DNA of 64,000 nucleotides from Galbibacter pacificus (GTDB taxonomy: Bacteria; Bacteroidota; Bacteroidia; Flavobacteriales; Flavobacteriaceae): contig NZ_JAPMUA010000002.1 of the NCBI RefSeq assembly GCF_029603155.1, positions 372,001 to 436,000 on the forward strand, written 5' to 3'. A program made the translations under genes and the position numbers. The notes under the pieces are model-generated. The model made no database searches. It saw only the letters and a list, made by a program, of their open reading frames with translations, and was not told the DNA's origin. The stretch's first letter is position 1, and every line of letters begins with the position of its first letter. Below, one piece after another: positions 27,422 to 34,047 of the stretch.

Positions 27422-27900
27422 AAAAAAAGCATTGAACCAATGACAATATCAAGGGGCATCTTTTTAAAAGCTTCGTTTGGCTCTCCTTCGTAAGCTTCTA
27501 TTCTGTACTTCTCCCCTTTCTTTTCTGTGATGGGGCGGTAAAGAACGCTCATAGCTATATGCATCTTTTGCCAATTGCCTATATGCGTATCTAAGTCGAT
27601 AAACTCACCAAGTGACATCTTGTCTAAGTTCGGGATGAAGCCGTAGGTTATACCATCTAATTTGAAAGTCTGTTTAAGTTCTGGGGTTTCGGATAGTACC
27701 GTTGTTATGCCATCAGTTATTTCAATGAAATCTTTTGATGGTATATGCTGTATATGAAGTAGTTCTACACCGCAAAATATCTGTATCATTTTTTCACGTA
27801 TAAACTGTTCATCACTATCTTCTGCCACATCTAAAAAACGTTGATAACTTTTAAGTGTGATATCTTTTAAAGATGTGGGGATTGTTAAAGTTTGCTTCAT
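27190..27900 (-). CDS. Putative tail-assembly chaperone, long zero-frame product
   Basis: 236 residues: a soluble N-terminal region (LTIPTSLKDITLKSYQRFLD), a LGEFIDLDTHI motif and a helical C-terminal segment FFWTIGNDLLNYIKNYL. Position between terL and the tape measure is that of a tail-assembly chaperone. The last ~75 codons are read in a frame that overlaps the next gene, and the codons after the LPRVAREQQ region look like a shadow of the other frame. It is the first gene of the tail operon, 23 bp downstream of promoter site D. Confidence 0.7.
   Translation of the reverse strand: MKQTLTIPTSLKDITLKSYQRFLDVAEDSDEQFIREKMIQIFCGVELLHIQHIPSKDFIEITDGITTVLSETPELKQTFKLDGITYGFIPNLDKMSLGEFIDLDTHIGNWQKMHIAMSVLYRPITEKKGEKYRIEAYEGEPNEAFKKMPLDIVIGSMLFFWTIGNDLLNYIKNYLPRVAREQQKKVQETLIANGVGTSQLTHSVEGITSELRQSLNRTFIPPSIIYATSKIKPKQN
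27420..27428 (-). promoter_or_regulatory. Nine-T slippery run, candidate -1 programmed frameshift site
   Basis: Zero-frame codons read ATG CTT TTT TTT TGG. The tract of nine T gives the heptamer T-TTT-TTT, which allows a -1 slip onto TTT TTT TTG GAC and entry into the overlapping frame. A homopolymer can also be miscounted, but both frames look like real protein downstream. Confidence 0.55.
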
Positions 27901-27922
27901 GTTTGATTATTCCTTGATATAG

Positions 27923-27953
27923 AATTAACCGTTTGAAGTTGTGTGTGGGAGAA
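27923..27953 (-). promoter_or_regulatory. Bipartite phage promoter motif, site D
   Basis: Minus strand: TTCTCCCA (27953-27946), 14 bp, CGGTTAATT (27931-27923), then CTATATC. It precedes the tail operon (start at 27900) by 23 bp and lies just after the terL stop codon. Confidence 0.7.
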
Positions 27954-27956
27954 ATT

Positions 27957-29240
27957 TTAACCTATATGATAAACCCCATAATTAGGGCGTAGTTCAAAAT
28001 ACATGCGCATCATCATTGCATCGCTATAGTCTGGTGAACGTCCTATTATTTTTTTAATGGCATCCTTGTTAAGTAGTTTTATTCTGTTGGTGTCAACCTC
28101 AGCAGGTAGTTTTATCTGTTGCAGTTCCTGTATAAGAAGTTCTTTTGTTTTGTAATTAATTGAAGTTATTGAAATAAGGTTACTGTTTATTATTTCAGCT
28201 AATTTGTAATAACATTGGTCTTTCAAGCTGGCAAAGTTTTGTTTCTCTCCTTTTACCTTTAGGGGACTGGCATTATTAACAAATCCTTTACATCCGATAT
28301 GGTCACAAAGAAACCCTCCCACTCCATTTTCGTCTGCAATGATGTTAGACAAGTTTACGTTATATTTCGCCTGTAATTCTCTAATCTCTTTTGAGAGTTC
28401 AATTAATGTATTTTTAGCCAGTTCTTTAATCTCGATTACTTTAAGTCCATCCCATACATAAATTACAGATTTGTCTTTTCCAAGGCGTGCTACGTCTATA
28501 GTAATGTATTTTATACCGCCTCCAATTTGATTAGTAAATAACTTGCTTATACTTTCTTCATCAATTAATTGCCCTGCTTCTCCACCACCTTCGGCTAAGT
28601 ATAATTCCTTAAATATCTTTTCTGGTAAATCCTTCTTTGCTTGTTCTACTTCTTCAAGGGATAGTATGCCAGCTTCAACTGCATCGTATGCATTAATAAC
28701 GAACTTTTCGTAAGTACTATCTGTTTCGGCTTTTTCTGCTAGTAAGGTAAGCCAGTTACCTTGTCCTTTGTAGTTGGCAATAAGGATGCAATCCCCCTTA
28801 GTAGCTGTAAGAGTTGAACGTAAAGCAAACCAAGCTTCTTCTTTTGCTCTACTAGCTTCATCAAAAATAGCTGTCTTTACATCGTCACCGTACAAGTTAT
28901 CTTCATTGTCAGCGGATTTAAAAGAAATAACAGCACCGTTAGGACAAGTAATGGTAAGGTTACTTTCATTTATGCTATATACCTTTGATTTTATCACCTT
29001 ACGCTTCATGCGCTTAAAGGCTATCTTACTTTGTGAGTAAGTTGGAGAAACCCACCAGAAATTATCACCTTCCTTAACATCTGATTTATGGGCTTGTTCA
29101 AATAAGTACCATATACAACTGAATGTTTTACCGCACTTAGTACTGGCCAATACAATCCTAAATCTTGCTTTTGATTCTGGGTAAAGAAATGCTTTTTGGT
29201 AATCGGTAAGCTTTGGGGCTTTGATAGTTAATTTGCTCAT
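27957..29240 (-). CDS. terL: Terminase large subunit
   Basis: 427 residues. ATPase domain: Walker A region STKCGKTFS near residues 33-41 and Walker B TAIFDEAS near residues 123-130. Nuclease domain: DVARLGKDKS near residue 250, IIADENGVGG, and SPDYSDAMMMRMYFE near the C-terminus, each with the expected acidic metal ligands. It packages DNA into proheads with TerS. It is separated from terS by an accessory cassette of about 1.9 kb, which is unusual. Confidence 0.95.
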   Translation of the reverse strand: MSKLTIKAPKLTDYQKAFLYPESKARFRIVLASTKCGKTFSCIWYLFEQAHKSDVKEGDNFWWVSPTYSQSKIAFKRMKRKVIKSKVYSINESNLTITCPNGAVISFKSADNEDNLYGDDVKTAIFDEASRAKEEAWFALRSTLTATKGDCILIANYKGQGNWLTLLAEKAETDSTYEKFVINAYDAVEAGILSLEEVEQAKKDLPEKIFKELYLAEGGGEAGQLIDEESISKLFTNQIGGGIKYITIDVARLGKDKSVIYVWDGLKVIEIKELAKNTLIELSKEIRELQAKYNVNLSNIIADENGVGGFLCDHIGCKGFVNNASPLKVKGEKQNFASLKDQCYYKLAEIINSNLISITSINYKTKELLIQELQQIKLPAEVDTNRIKLLNKDAIKKIIGRSPDYSDAMMMRMYFELRPNYGVYHIG

Positions 29241-29264
29241 AAGTGTTATTTATTGCACCTATGG

Positions 29265-29295
29265 AATTAACAGTATGTTGTGGCTGTTGGGGGAA
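29265..29295 (-). promoter_or_regulatory. Bipartite phage promoter motif, site C
   Basis: Minus strand: TTCCCCCA (29295-29288), 14 bp, CTGTTAATT (29273-29265), then CCATAGG. It lies 25 bp upstream of terL. On the other strand a host-type promoter (TTG, 20 bp, TATCTTGA) overlaps it and would drive the small gene at 29325. Confidence 0.7.
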
Positions 29296-29324
29296 ATTGT
29301 TATCTTGAAAGAAATATTTTTACC

Positions 29325-29540
29325 ATGGATTACTCAGAATTTTCATCTAACGTAAATTTCTTCTCACTTTTATGTAAAATAAAAGCTTTAAAATCCGTCT
29401 TGTCAGAAGAACAACAAGCTAAATACCATAAAAATTTATTAAATATTGTGGAAGAAAATATTGATACTATTGAAGAGGAGATACCCAAAAATAAAAGAAA
29501 AACATTTAGGGCGGTTGTTATGGCAACACTTGAAAATTAA
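29325..29540 (+). CDS. Small accessory protein divergent from terL
   Basis: 71 residues from the ATG at 29325; a GTG 45 bases upstream is possible but would lie inside the promoter. The product is helical and charged (KALKSVLSEEQQAKYHKNLL, then EENIDTIEEEI). No family recognised. It is one of three short rightward genes that face a copy of the bipartite late-promoter motif. Confidence 0.6.
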   Translation: MDYSEFSSNVNFFSLLCKIKALKSVLSEEQQAKYHKNLLNIVEENIDTIEEEIPKNKRKTFRAVVMATLEN

Positions 29541-29612
29541 AATGGACGCTAATTGAGGCGGTTTTGATGTTTATTTTTCTCATACTGCATGTTGATGGAG
29601 CTGGGAAAATTG

Positions 29613-30347
29613 TTAGTTTATCATATGAGTAATAGCTGCTGCACCTAATTGATATACATACTCCAACCCTTTTTCTATTAGGAATGGGGGAACATTCTTT
29701 TTTAAAACATTAACAAATGCGGTAAAAATTTTTCCTCCTGCAATTCTAGTTTTAGCATATATATCTGCAAATTTATCTAAAACTTGCTGTTTTGTATAAT
29801 TACCAATATTTTCATCTAAATCTTTAACTGAATCTACGTATTCACCATCTTCAATATCTTCATTCTTTAATTCTAATAATAATTTACTTGTGAAAGATTT
29901 AATTGCAAGTTGGGCTTCATCATCAAAGGGTAAAGTCTTTGCATCAGGGTCAAGTGATATAAACTTTTCAAAAATATTATTTCGGTAATGGTTGAACATA
30001 TTACTATTTGGATGTGGATTAAAATTTGAATGGTCTTTAATAAGATTAATCCAACCTTCCAAATTCTTTATTACCATTGAACTATCATAGGTTTGCTTTT
30101 TTATTCCATTGTCTATCCTAGACTTTGGAATGAACTCTATATTGTAACTAACTCTATTCCTTGCAAATTCAGGGGTAGATATAATCCATTTAAAACCCAA
30201 TTCATTTTTTATATCTTCAATATGAATTATAAAAGAATCATCTCTTACAATTCTTATAAATTCAGAATTTTTTTCAACTACATTTCTTATATTAATAAAA
30301 GTGCTTACAATATTCTTTTTTAGAACGATTGGTATATTGTTATTCAT
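29613..30347 (-). CDS. Accessory protein of unknown function in the terS-terL cassette
   Basis: 244 residues, AT-rich codon use, no signal peptide. The N-terminal half is alpha/beta (FINIRNVVEKNSEFIRIVRD, then FIIHIEDIKNELGFKWIIS). The C-terminal part has a helical region ending in a short hydrophobic stretch (IEKGLEYVYQLGAAAITHMI). No catalytic motif is recognised. It lies 94 bp downstream of the tyrosine-recombinase gene on the same strand. It may be a moron (for example a defence or exclusion gene), but this is based on context only. Confidence 0.6.
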   Translation of the reverse strand: MNNNIPIVLKKNIVSTFINIRNVVEKNSEFIRIVRDDSFIIHIEDIKNELGFKWIISTPEFARNRVSYNIEFIPKSRIDNGIKKQTYDSSMVIKNLEGWINLIKDHSNFNPHPNSNMFNHYRNNIFEKFISLDPDAKTLPFDDEAQLAIKSFTSKLLLELKNEDIEDGEYVDSVKDLDENIGNYTKQQVLDKFADIYAKTRIAGGKIFTAFVNVLKKNVPPFLIEKGLEYVYQLGAAAITHMIN

Positions 30348-30441
30348 CCCTTTGTACTTTATTTAACTTTAAATCATAAAATTAAGAGAAAAATACATGT
30401 ACATATAATTCATACTACATTATTTATCAATTAGTTATCAA

Positions 30442-30978
30442 CTACAAATTCAAATAGATATTATCCAGTTCTTCCTGCCTTATCCCTAGGTAAACTTTTG
30501 TCTGCTTAATAGTTACGTGGTTAAATAACTCATTGAGATATACCAAACTTCTTTCGCTTCCATTATCATTTTCCCATACCCTTCTACCGAATGCTTTTCT
30601 TAGTGAATGGCTTGTATATTTTCTGCCGCCGTTAAAATGTTCCTTCATCAATCTGTTAATCTGTTGTGTGCTGTATACAGAGTTCTTTTGCGAACGAAAA
30701 CAATAAAAGTTATCTGGTTCATCTGTGAAGTGTTTCAGGGCGTTCTTAATATTACTGTTCACCGTTAGCTTTCTTCTTTTCCCTGTCTTACCCTCGACAA
30801 TTTCAAATGATTCCTTTCTAAGCTGTTCGAATGTGAGAGTTAATAAGTCGCTAATTCTTAAGCCTAAATTAATGGCTGTAATAATTAATAAACCAAAGTT
30901 TTTATGTTTTTCTTCCTTTATTAATTTCATTCCTTTATTAAGTGCCGTATCGAATTCTAAATAAGTGCTTCCTGTCAT
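30442..30978 (-). CDS. Short tyrosine recombinase (catalytic domain only)
   Basis: 178 residues, about half the size of a full integrase. It contains the catalytic set: arginine in LGLRISDLL, lysine in EGKTGKRRK, HSLR (H and second R), histidine in ELFNH and tyrosine in TKVYLGI. The N-terminal SAM-like core-binding domain is missing, so it may act in a short-site reaction or through a partner. The prophage already has a serine integrase, so this enzyme must serve another purpose, such as inversion, cassette movement or dimer resolution. It sits between terS and terL. Confidence 0.85.
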   Translation of the reverse strand: MTGSTYLEFDTALNKGMKLIKEEKHKNFGLLIITAINLGLRISDLLTLTFEQLRKESFEIVEGKTGKRRKLTVNSNIKNALKHFTDEPDNFYCFRSQKNSVYSTQQINRLMKEHFNGGRKYTSHSLRKAFGRRVWENDNGSERSLVYLNELFNHVTIKQTKVYLGIRQEELDNIYLNL

Positions 30979-30981
30979 AAT

Positions 30982-31092
30982 AAAATGTTCATTTACATTA
31001 GTATTACGACAAATATAAACATTATTTTTTAATAAACTACCCTAACAACCTATAAATAAACAAAATGTTCATTTTCATATCTTTTTGAACAT
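30982..31092. promoter_or_regulatory. Repeats upstream of the tyrosine recombinase: operator or recombination sites
   Basis: AAAATGTTCATTTACAT (30982-30998) and AAAATGTTCATTTTCAT (31062-31078) differ at one base and are 80 bp apart. The second copy forms an inverted repeat ATGTTCA, 14 bp, TGAACAT (31065-31092). Between the copies is a host-type -7 box (TATATTTG on the minus strand, 31010-31017). Possible roles are autorepression of the recombinase or recombinase binding arms. Confidence 0.55.
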
Positions 31093-31120
31093 AAAAAAAG
31101 GATGCCATTTCTGACACCCT
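31093..31120 (-). terminator. Intrinsic terminator after terS
   Basis: Minus strand: AGGGTGTCA, loop GAAA, TGGCATCCT, then seven T. The nine-pair stem includes two G-T pairs. It closes the terS transcript 31 bp past the stop codon and insulates the recombinase cassette. Confidence 0.85.
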
Positions 31121-31150
31121 ATAAAATGAACTCAATCAATAACTGTTTTC

Positions 31151-31612
31151 TTAATCATCCCCGAAGTCTATGTTGATATCAAGTGGTTTATCCCCACCTT
31201 CTAGTATATGGGTTGATTTGTCGCTGTATTTTTTGGCGAACATTTTGGACATTAACCATTTCCTTGTATCTACTCTTAGCTTATCTCTATTTACTACATG
31301 GTGGTTTATTATCTCTTTACCGTCCTTATCTGTAATTATATCGTCGGCTGTAGCATCTGCGATATCAAGTAGTTCTTCTGCCATTTTTTCGGCCCTAATC
31401 TCTATCGCACGGGAATATTGTTCCGCTTTTTTTGGGTTTTCGTCTATCCATTCATAAAATGTTGTCCAACTGATACCCTTCTCACTATATCCACTATTAC
31501 CTTCATCCCCTTTATCAGCCTTAGATAATGCTGTACGTAATGTATCTCCCTTTCTAATGAATTGGCAAATATCATCTAGTATCTTATCTCTTTGTTCTTG
31601 TGTATATGCCAT
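31151..31612 (-). CDS. terS: Terminase small subunit
   Basis: 153 residues. An N-terminal helix-turn-helix region includes ILDDICQFIRKGDTLRTAL and SWTTFYEWIDENP. A helical oligomerisation part follows (YSRAIEIRAEKMAEELLDIAD), then the conserved RLRVDTRKWL-like segment KLRVDTRKWLMSKMFAKKYSDK, typical of phage terminase small subunits. It recognises the packaging site and stimulates TerL. Its start codon overlaps the stop of the small upstream gene (TAATG). Confidence 0.88.
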   Translation of the reverse strand: MAYTQEQRDKILDDICQFIRKGDTLRTALSKADKGDEGNSGYSEKGISWTTFYEWIDENPKKAEQYSRAIEIRAEKMAEELLDIADATADDIITDKDGKEIINHHVVNRDKLRVDTRKWLMSKMFAKKYSDKSTHILEGGDKPLDINIDFGDD

Positions 31613-31731
31613 TATGCTAGTCCGTTATTTTGTTTGTACTCTTGTGTCTCTTCTATAGGTTGTTGTTTCTTGCTGTTCTTTTCCTGCGGCGGTTCTATAA
31701 TTGTTTCTTTTTTCTTCTTAAATAATTTCAT
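31612..31731 (-). CDS. Small lysine/glutamine-rich phage peptide
   Basis: 39 residues, starting MKLFKKKKETIIEPPQEK and ending QNNGLA. The stop codon overlaps the terS start (TAATG), which supports translational coupling and a real gene. Highly charged, no fold recognised. Confidence 0.5.
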   Translation of the reverse strand: MKLFKKKKETIIEPPQEKNSKKQQPIEETQEYKQNNGLA

Positions 31732-31736
31732 AGTAT

Positions 31737-32225
31737 TTATTTTTTATGTTCTGCGGCGACTTTATCAATCATATCTATATACTTTTTCCATATCTCTCCG
31801 TTGCAAGTCCTGCAATTGTCTTTTGATATGCTCATGTTAAGTACTTCTTTAAGTAATAGTATGATAGTGTCCTGTTGCTTTGCTGTTATTGTATTTGTCT
31901 TTTTGATTTCCGTTATGGTACTATTCCATTCATTTAACTGTTCTTCGCTCATGCAGTTAGGCTTGTTATATGGGAATAACTGATTTAATTTCTGTTTTCT
32001 TTCTTCGCACCCGCAATCAATACCTGTCTTCTCGCTTACAAATTCAACTGCTTTTTTGATTCCTGTGGCGGTTGTTATCTTCTCTATGGTATCACCTAAT
32101 CCTTTTGGGGCGAGTATCTTATCAATGTAAGCTTCTTTTGTCATCCCTACCTTGTACTTATGGTCGGGGTACATTTTTTTTATTTCTTTTACTTTGTATT
32201 GCTGTAGTTCTTCTCTATTTTTCAT
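31737..32225 (-). CDS. Phage protein with conserved cysteines, terS operon leader gene
   Basis: 162 residues. A C-terminal region has cysteines at GIDCGCEERKQKL, NKPNCMSEE and DNCRTCNGEIW. The first of these resembles the CGC..R...LN..FPY motif of small phage proteins common in Bacteroidota. A metal-binding role is possible. The start lies only 5 bp from the downstream half of promoter site B, so either the message is almost leaderless or an internal start (for example at MYPDHKYKV) is used. Confidence 0.65.
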   Translation of the reverse strand: MKNREELQQYKVKEIKKMYPDHKYKVGMTKEAYIDKILAPKGLGDTIEKITTATGIKKAVEFVSEKTGIDCGCEERKQKLNQLFPYNKPNCMSEEQLNEWNSTITEIKKTNTITAKQQDTIILLLKEVLNMSISKDNCRTCNGEIWKKYIDMIDKVAAEHKK

Positions 32226-32229
32226 ACTT

Positions 32230-32259
32230 AATTAACCGATATATAGGTTAATGGAAGAA
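32230..32259 (-). promoter_or_regulatory. Bipartite phage promoter motif, site B
   Basis: Minus strand: TTCTTCCA (32259-32252), 13 bp, CGGTTAATT (32238-32230). This is the only copy with 13 instead of 14 bp. It precedes the terS operon and overlaps, on the other strand, the AT-rich start region of the gene at 32278. Confidence 0.68.
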
Positions 32260-32277
32260 TTTTTATAATTTTAGATT

Positions 32278-32526
32278 ATGCATTTGGATGGTTATAAGGA
32301 CTGCTCTTACTATAAAAAATTTTTGGATAGCCAGGTTTGTGAAGTTGTAAATGAATTACTACCCCTTCATTTAAGCCCTAATGAATTCATAAAAAAGGCT
32401 ATAAAACGCTATGTCGTAAACACTAGCGAAGTACTTTTACTTTGCCTAGAAGAAGATGAAGAACTTCTAAAAAAACATCGAGCAGAATGCGGAGTCAAAC
32501 TTATAAAAAAAATAAAATCTCTTTAA
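32278..32526 (+). CDS. Small accessory protein convergent with the sigma-factor gene
   Basis: 82 residues, starting MHLDGYKDCSYYKKFLDSQ and containing LSPNEFIKKAIKRYV. It overlaps the end of the sigma-factor gene by 4 bp, so its transcript runs antisense into that gene. The stretch TGGAAGAATTTTTATAATTT in front of it is shared base for base with the upstream region of the gene at 33112. No family recognised; a regulatory role (for example on the sigma factor) is only a guess. Confidence 0.6.
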   Translation: MHLDGYKDCSYYKKFLDSQVCEVVNELLPLHLSPNEFIKKAIKRYVVNTSEVLLLCLEEDEELLKKHRAECGVKLIKKIKSL

Positions 32527-33020
32527 ACATCATCATTATACATTTCTTTTAGTTTATCTAGTGCACGATTTTTGTACATTCTTAAGCGGTCTCTACATAC
32601 TCCTGTTTCCCTTTGTAAGCTTCTCTGTGATTGTTCTTGGTGTCTTAGTAGCACTTCCCTTTCTAAGTATGGAATTTCGTCTAATTTAGCTGATATATCT
32701 TGCCGCCATTCTAGTAGTTCGTTATCTTCGTAGGTCTGTGTACTAGACCAGTAATCATCATCCTGTAAGTACTCGTATTGCTTCTTTGCGGTGCTGTTAT
32801 ATAGATGGTTCCGTAGCATCCTGAAGATGTATCCAGTTGATACAAATTGCAGTTGTGGTTGGCTCTGGTCGCTTAGTCTCTCATGTAGCTTTATGTACAT
32901 TTCCTGTACCATTTCATTTGCCTTATCATCATTTGCGGCGGCACCTAAAAGCTTCTTTGCCATAAGTACAAAGCGGTCATGCTCTTTGGATATATCTTGT
33001 AAGTTTGGGTTCATTTTCAT
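32523..33020 (-). CDS. Phage-encoded ECF-type sigma factor
   Basis: 165 residues. Region 2: ANDDKANEMVQEMYIKLHERL, then GYIFRMLRNHLYN, matches the core-binding and -10-recognising helices of sigma-70 family region 2. Region 4: LDEIPYLEREVLLRH, then SQRSLQRETGVCRDRLRMYK and ALDKLKEMY, is a helix-turn-helix that reads the -35 element. There is no region 1.1 or 3, which is the ECF layout. It lies between early (polymerase) and late genes, and its own start is 27 bp downstream of the bipartite motif at site A, suggesting positive autoregulation and control of late transcription. Confidence 0.85.
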   Translation of the reverse strand: MKMNPNLQDISKEHDRFVLMAKKLLGAAANDDKANEMVQEMYIKLHERLSDQSQPQLQFVSTGYIFRMLRNHLYNSTAKKQYEYLQDDDYWSSTQTYEDNELLEWRQDISAKLDEIPYLEREVLLRHQEQSQRSLQRETGVCRDRLRMYKNRALDKLKEMYNDDV

Positions 33021-33046
33021 AAGTAGGAACTTGTTATTACCTGTAG

Positions 33047-33077
33047 AATTAACAGGAATGGGTTTGTTTTGGAAGAA
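33047..33077 (-). promoter_or_regulatory. Bipartite phage promoter motif, site A (sigma-factor gene)
   Basis: Minus strand: TTCTTCCA (33077-33070), 14 bp, CTGTTAATT (33055-33047), then CTACAGG. It lies 27 bp upstream of the sigma-factor start. On the plus strand, TTTG followed by TATAATTTG in the same bases would be a host-type promoter for the gene at 33112. Confidence 0.72.
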
Positions 33078-33111
33078 TTTTTATAATTTGGTGGTATCTA
33101 AAATCACTATT

Positions 33112-33390
33112 ATGAGAATTGAAAAAAATAAAGTTGCAACTTGGTATGAATCTTGGCTTGATGAAAGGAGTACCACTTTATTAAAAGTCTTTAAAAGATG
33201 CTGTAAACTAAGTAGTAATAATCCTATTACCTCATTAAATAACATAGAGTCAATAAGAATGAAAGTTCGATTAAAATTTCTTTCATACGAACAGTTAATA
33301 CTTTCAAATTGCTTAGATTATGATAAGGTTAAACTTAAAAGGTACTTTATGAATTCTCTTCGTAATTTAGAATCAACTATTTGTCCATAA
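33112..33390 (+). CDS. Small accessory protein divergent from the sigma-factor gene
   Basis: 92 residues from the ATG at 33112; longer readings upstream pass through the sigma gene's opposite strand and are not credible. The protein is basic and helical (ATWYESWLDERSTTLLKVFK). Its 3' end overlaps the opposite-strand small gene at 33318-33524 by 73 bp. No family recognised. Confidence 0.55.
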   Translation: MRIEKNKVATWYESWLDERSTTLLKVFKRCCKLSSNNPITSLNNIESIRMKVRLKFLSYEQLILSNCLDYDKVKLKRYFMNSLRNLESTICP

Positions 33391-33524
33391 AGAATAAAAC
33401 CCCGTTTAAGGACATCATCAACACTATCTAGTCCCAAATCATCCCCATAGCCTTCAAAAATCTGTTGGGGTGTCAGTCCTTTTAGATGAAGGTGAAGTAA
33501 GAGCATATCAGTTATTTTCATCAT
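33318..33524 (-). CDS. Small early phage protein
   Basis: 68 residues (MKITDMLLLHLHLKGLTPQQ and a helical rest). It overlaps the upstream nuclease gene by 17 bp and so belongs to the early leftward operon. The 3' end overlaps the rightward gene at 33112-33390, and one of the two may be spurious. No family recognised. Confidence 0.5.
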   Translation of the reverse strand: MMKITDMLLLHLHLKGLTPQQIFEGYGDDLGLDSVDDVLKRGFILYGQIVDSKLRREFIKYLLSLTLS

Positions 33525-34047
33525 CTATGCCTTGTAAGAAATACTCAAGTGTCATTTTGGGTTCTTCGGGTTCATTCTTTTTTGTCTCTGAAGGAGCTGA
33601 AAAACACCCCTCTCCCCACTCTTCGGCTAGTTGTGCCGTGTTTTTTTCCCAGAACTTCTCTGGCATAGTGAGTTCACTATCGGGGTTTAGGAGTTCATGT
33701 ACAGGTATAAGTACTCCCTTAGATGTATTACTGTCGCCACCTACTCTGTATCCGTCCCGTTTATAGAAATTCCTGGCCATTTCCTTAAGTTTTTTTGTAG
33801 GCATCACAAGCTTCATACCCTCCCACTCATTACCAAATTCAAAAACATAGTACTTTGCTTCGGATGTCGCTACCCCAGAGGGTTTGCCCCTGCCTTCAAA
33901 TTCCAGAAAAATATTTGATGTTATACAGGTGCGTTTCTCATACTTCACTTCTATTTCTGATTTGTCCATCTTTAGGAAGGCCGCTACTTTATCCTCGGCT
34001 TCTTGTCCGATTTTCAGGTCGTATCTAAAATCACTATTACGCTTCAT
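33508..34047 (-). CDS. PD-(D/E)XK-type phage nuclease
   Basis: 179 residues. The N-terminal half has GQEAEDKVAAFL, then EIEVKYEKR (the E-x-K of the catalytic strand), NIFLEFEGRGKPSGVATSEA and YYVFEF. This order is shared by phage-encoded PD-(D/E)XK endonuclease-like proteins. The C-terminal part is acidic and possibly disordered. It sits directly behind the polymerase gene and a small coiled-coil peptide, forming a compact replication/recombination module. Confidence 0.78.
   Translation of the reverse strand: MKRNSDFRYDLKIGQEAEDKVAAFLKMDKSEIEVKYEKRTCITSNIFLEFEGRGKPSGVATSEAKYYVFEFGNEWEGMKLVMPTKKLKEMARNFYKRDGYRVGGDSNTSKGVLIPVHELLNPDSELTMPEKFWEKNTAQLAEEWGEGCFSAPSETKKNEPEEPKMTLEYFLQGIDDENN

Noticed and set aside
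30982..31092. CRISPR-like direct repeats upstream of the tyrosine recombinase.
   Set aside because: Only two copies 80 bp apart, with no spacer series and no cas genes; better explained as operators or recombinase sites. I found no CRISPR array in the window.
32791..33111. N-terminal extension of the gene at 33112 through the opposite strand of the sigma gene.
   Set aside because: The extension is the reverse complement of conserved sigma-factor codons; the ATG at 33112 with its own upstream region is the better start.
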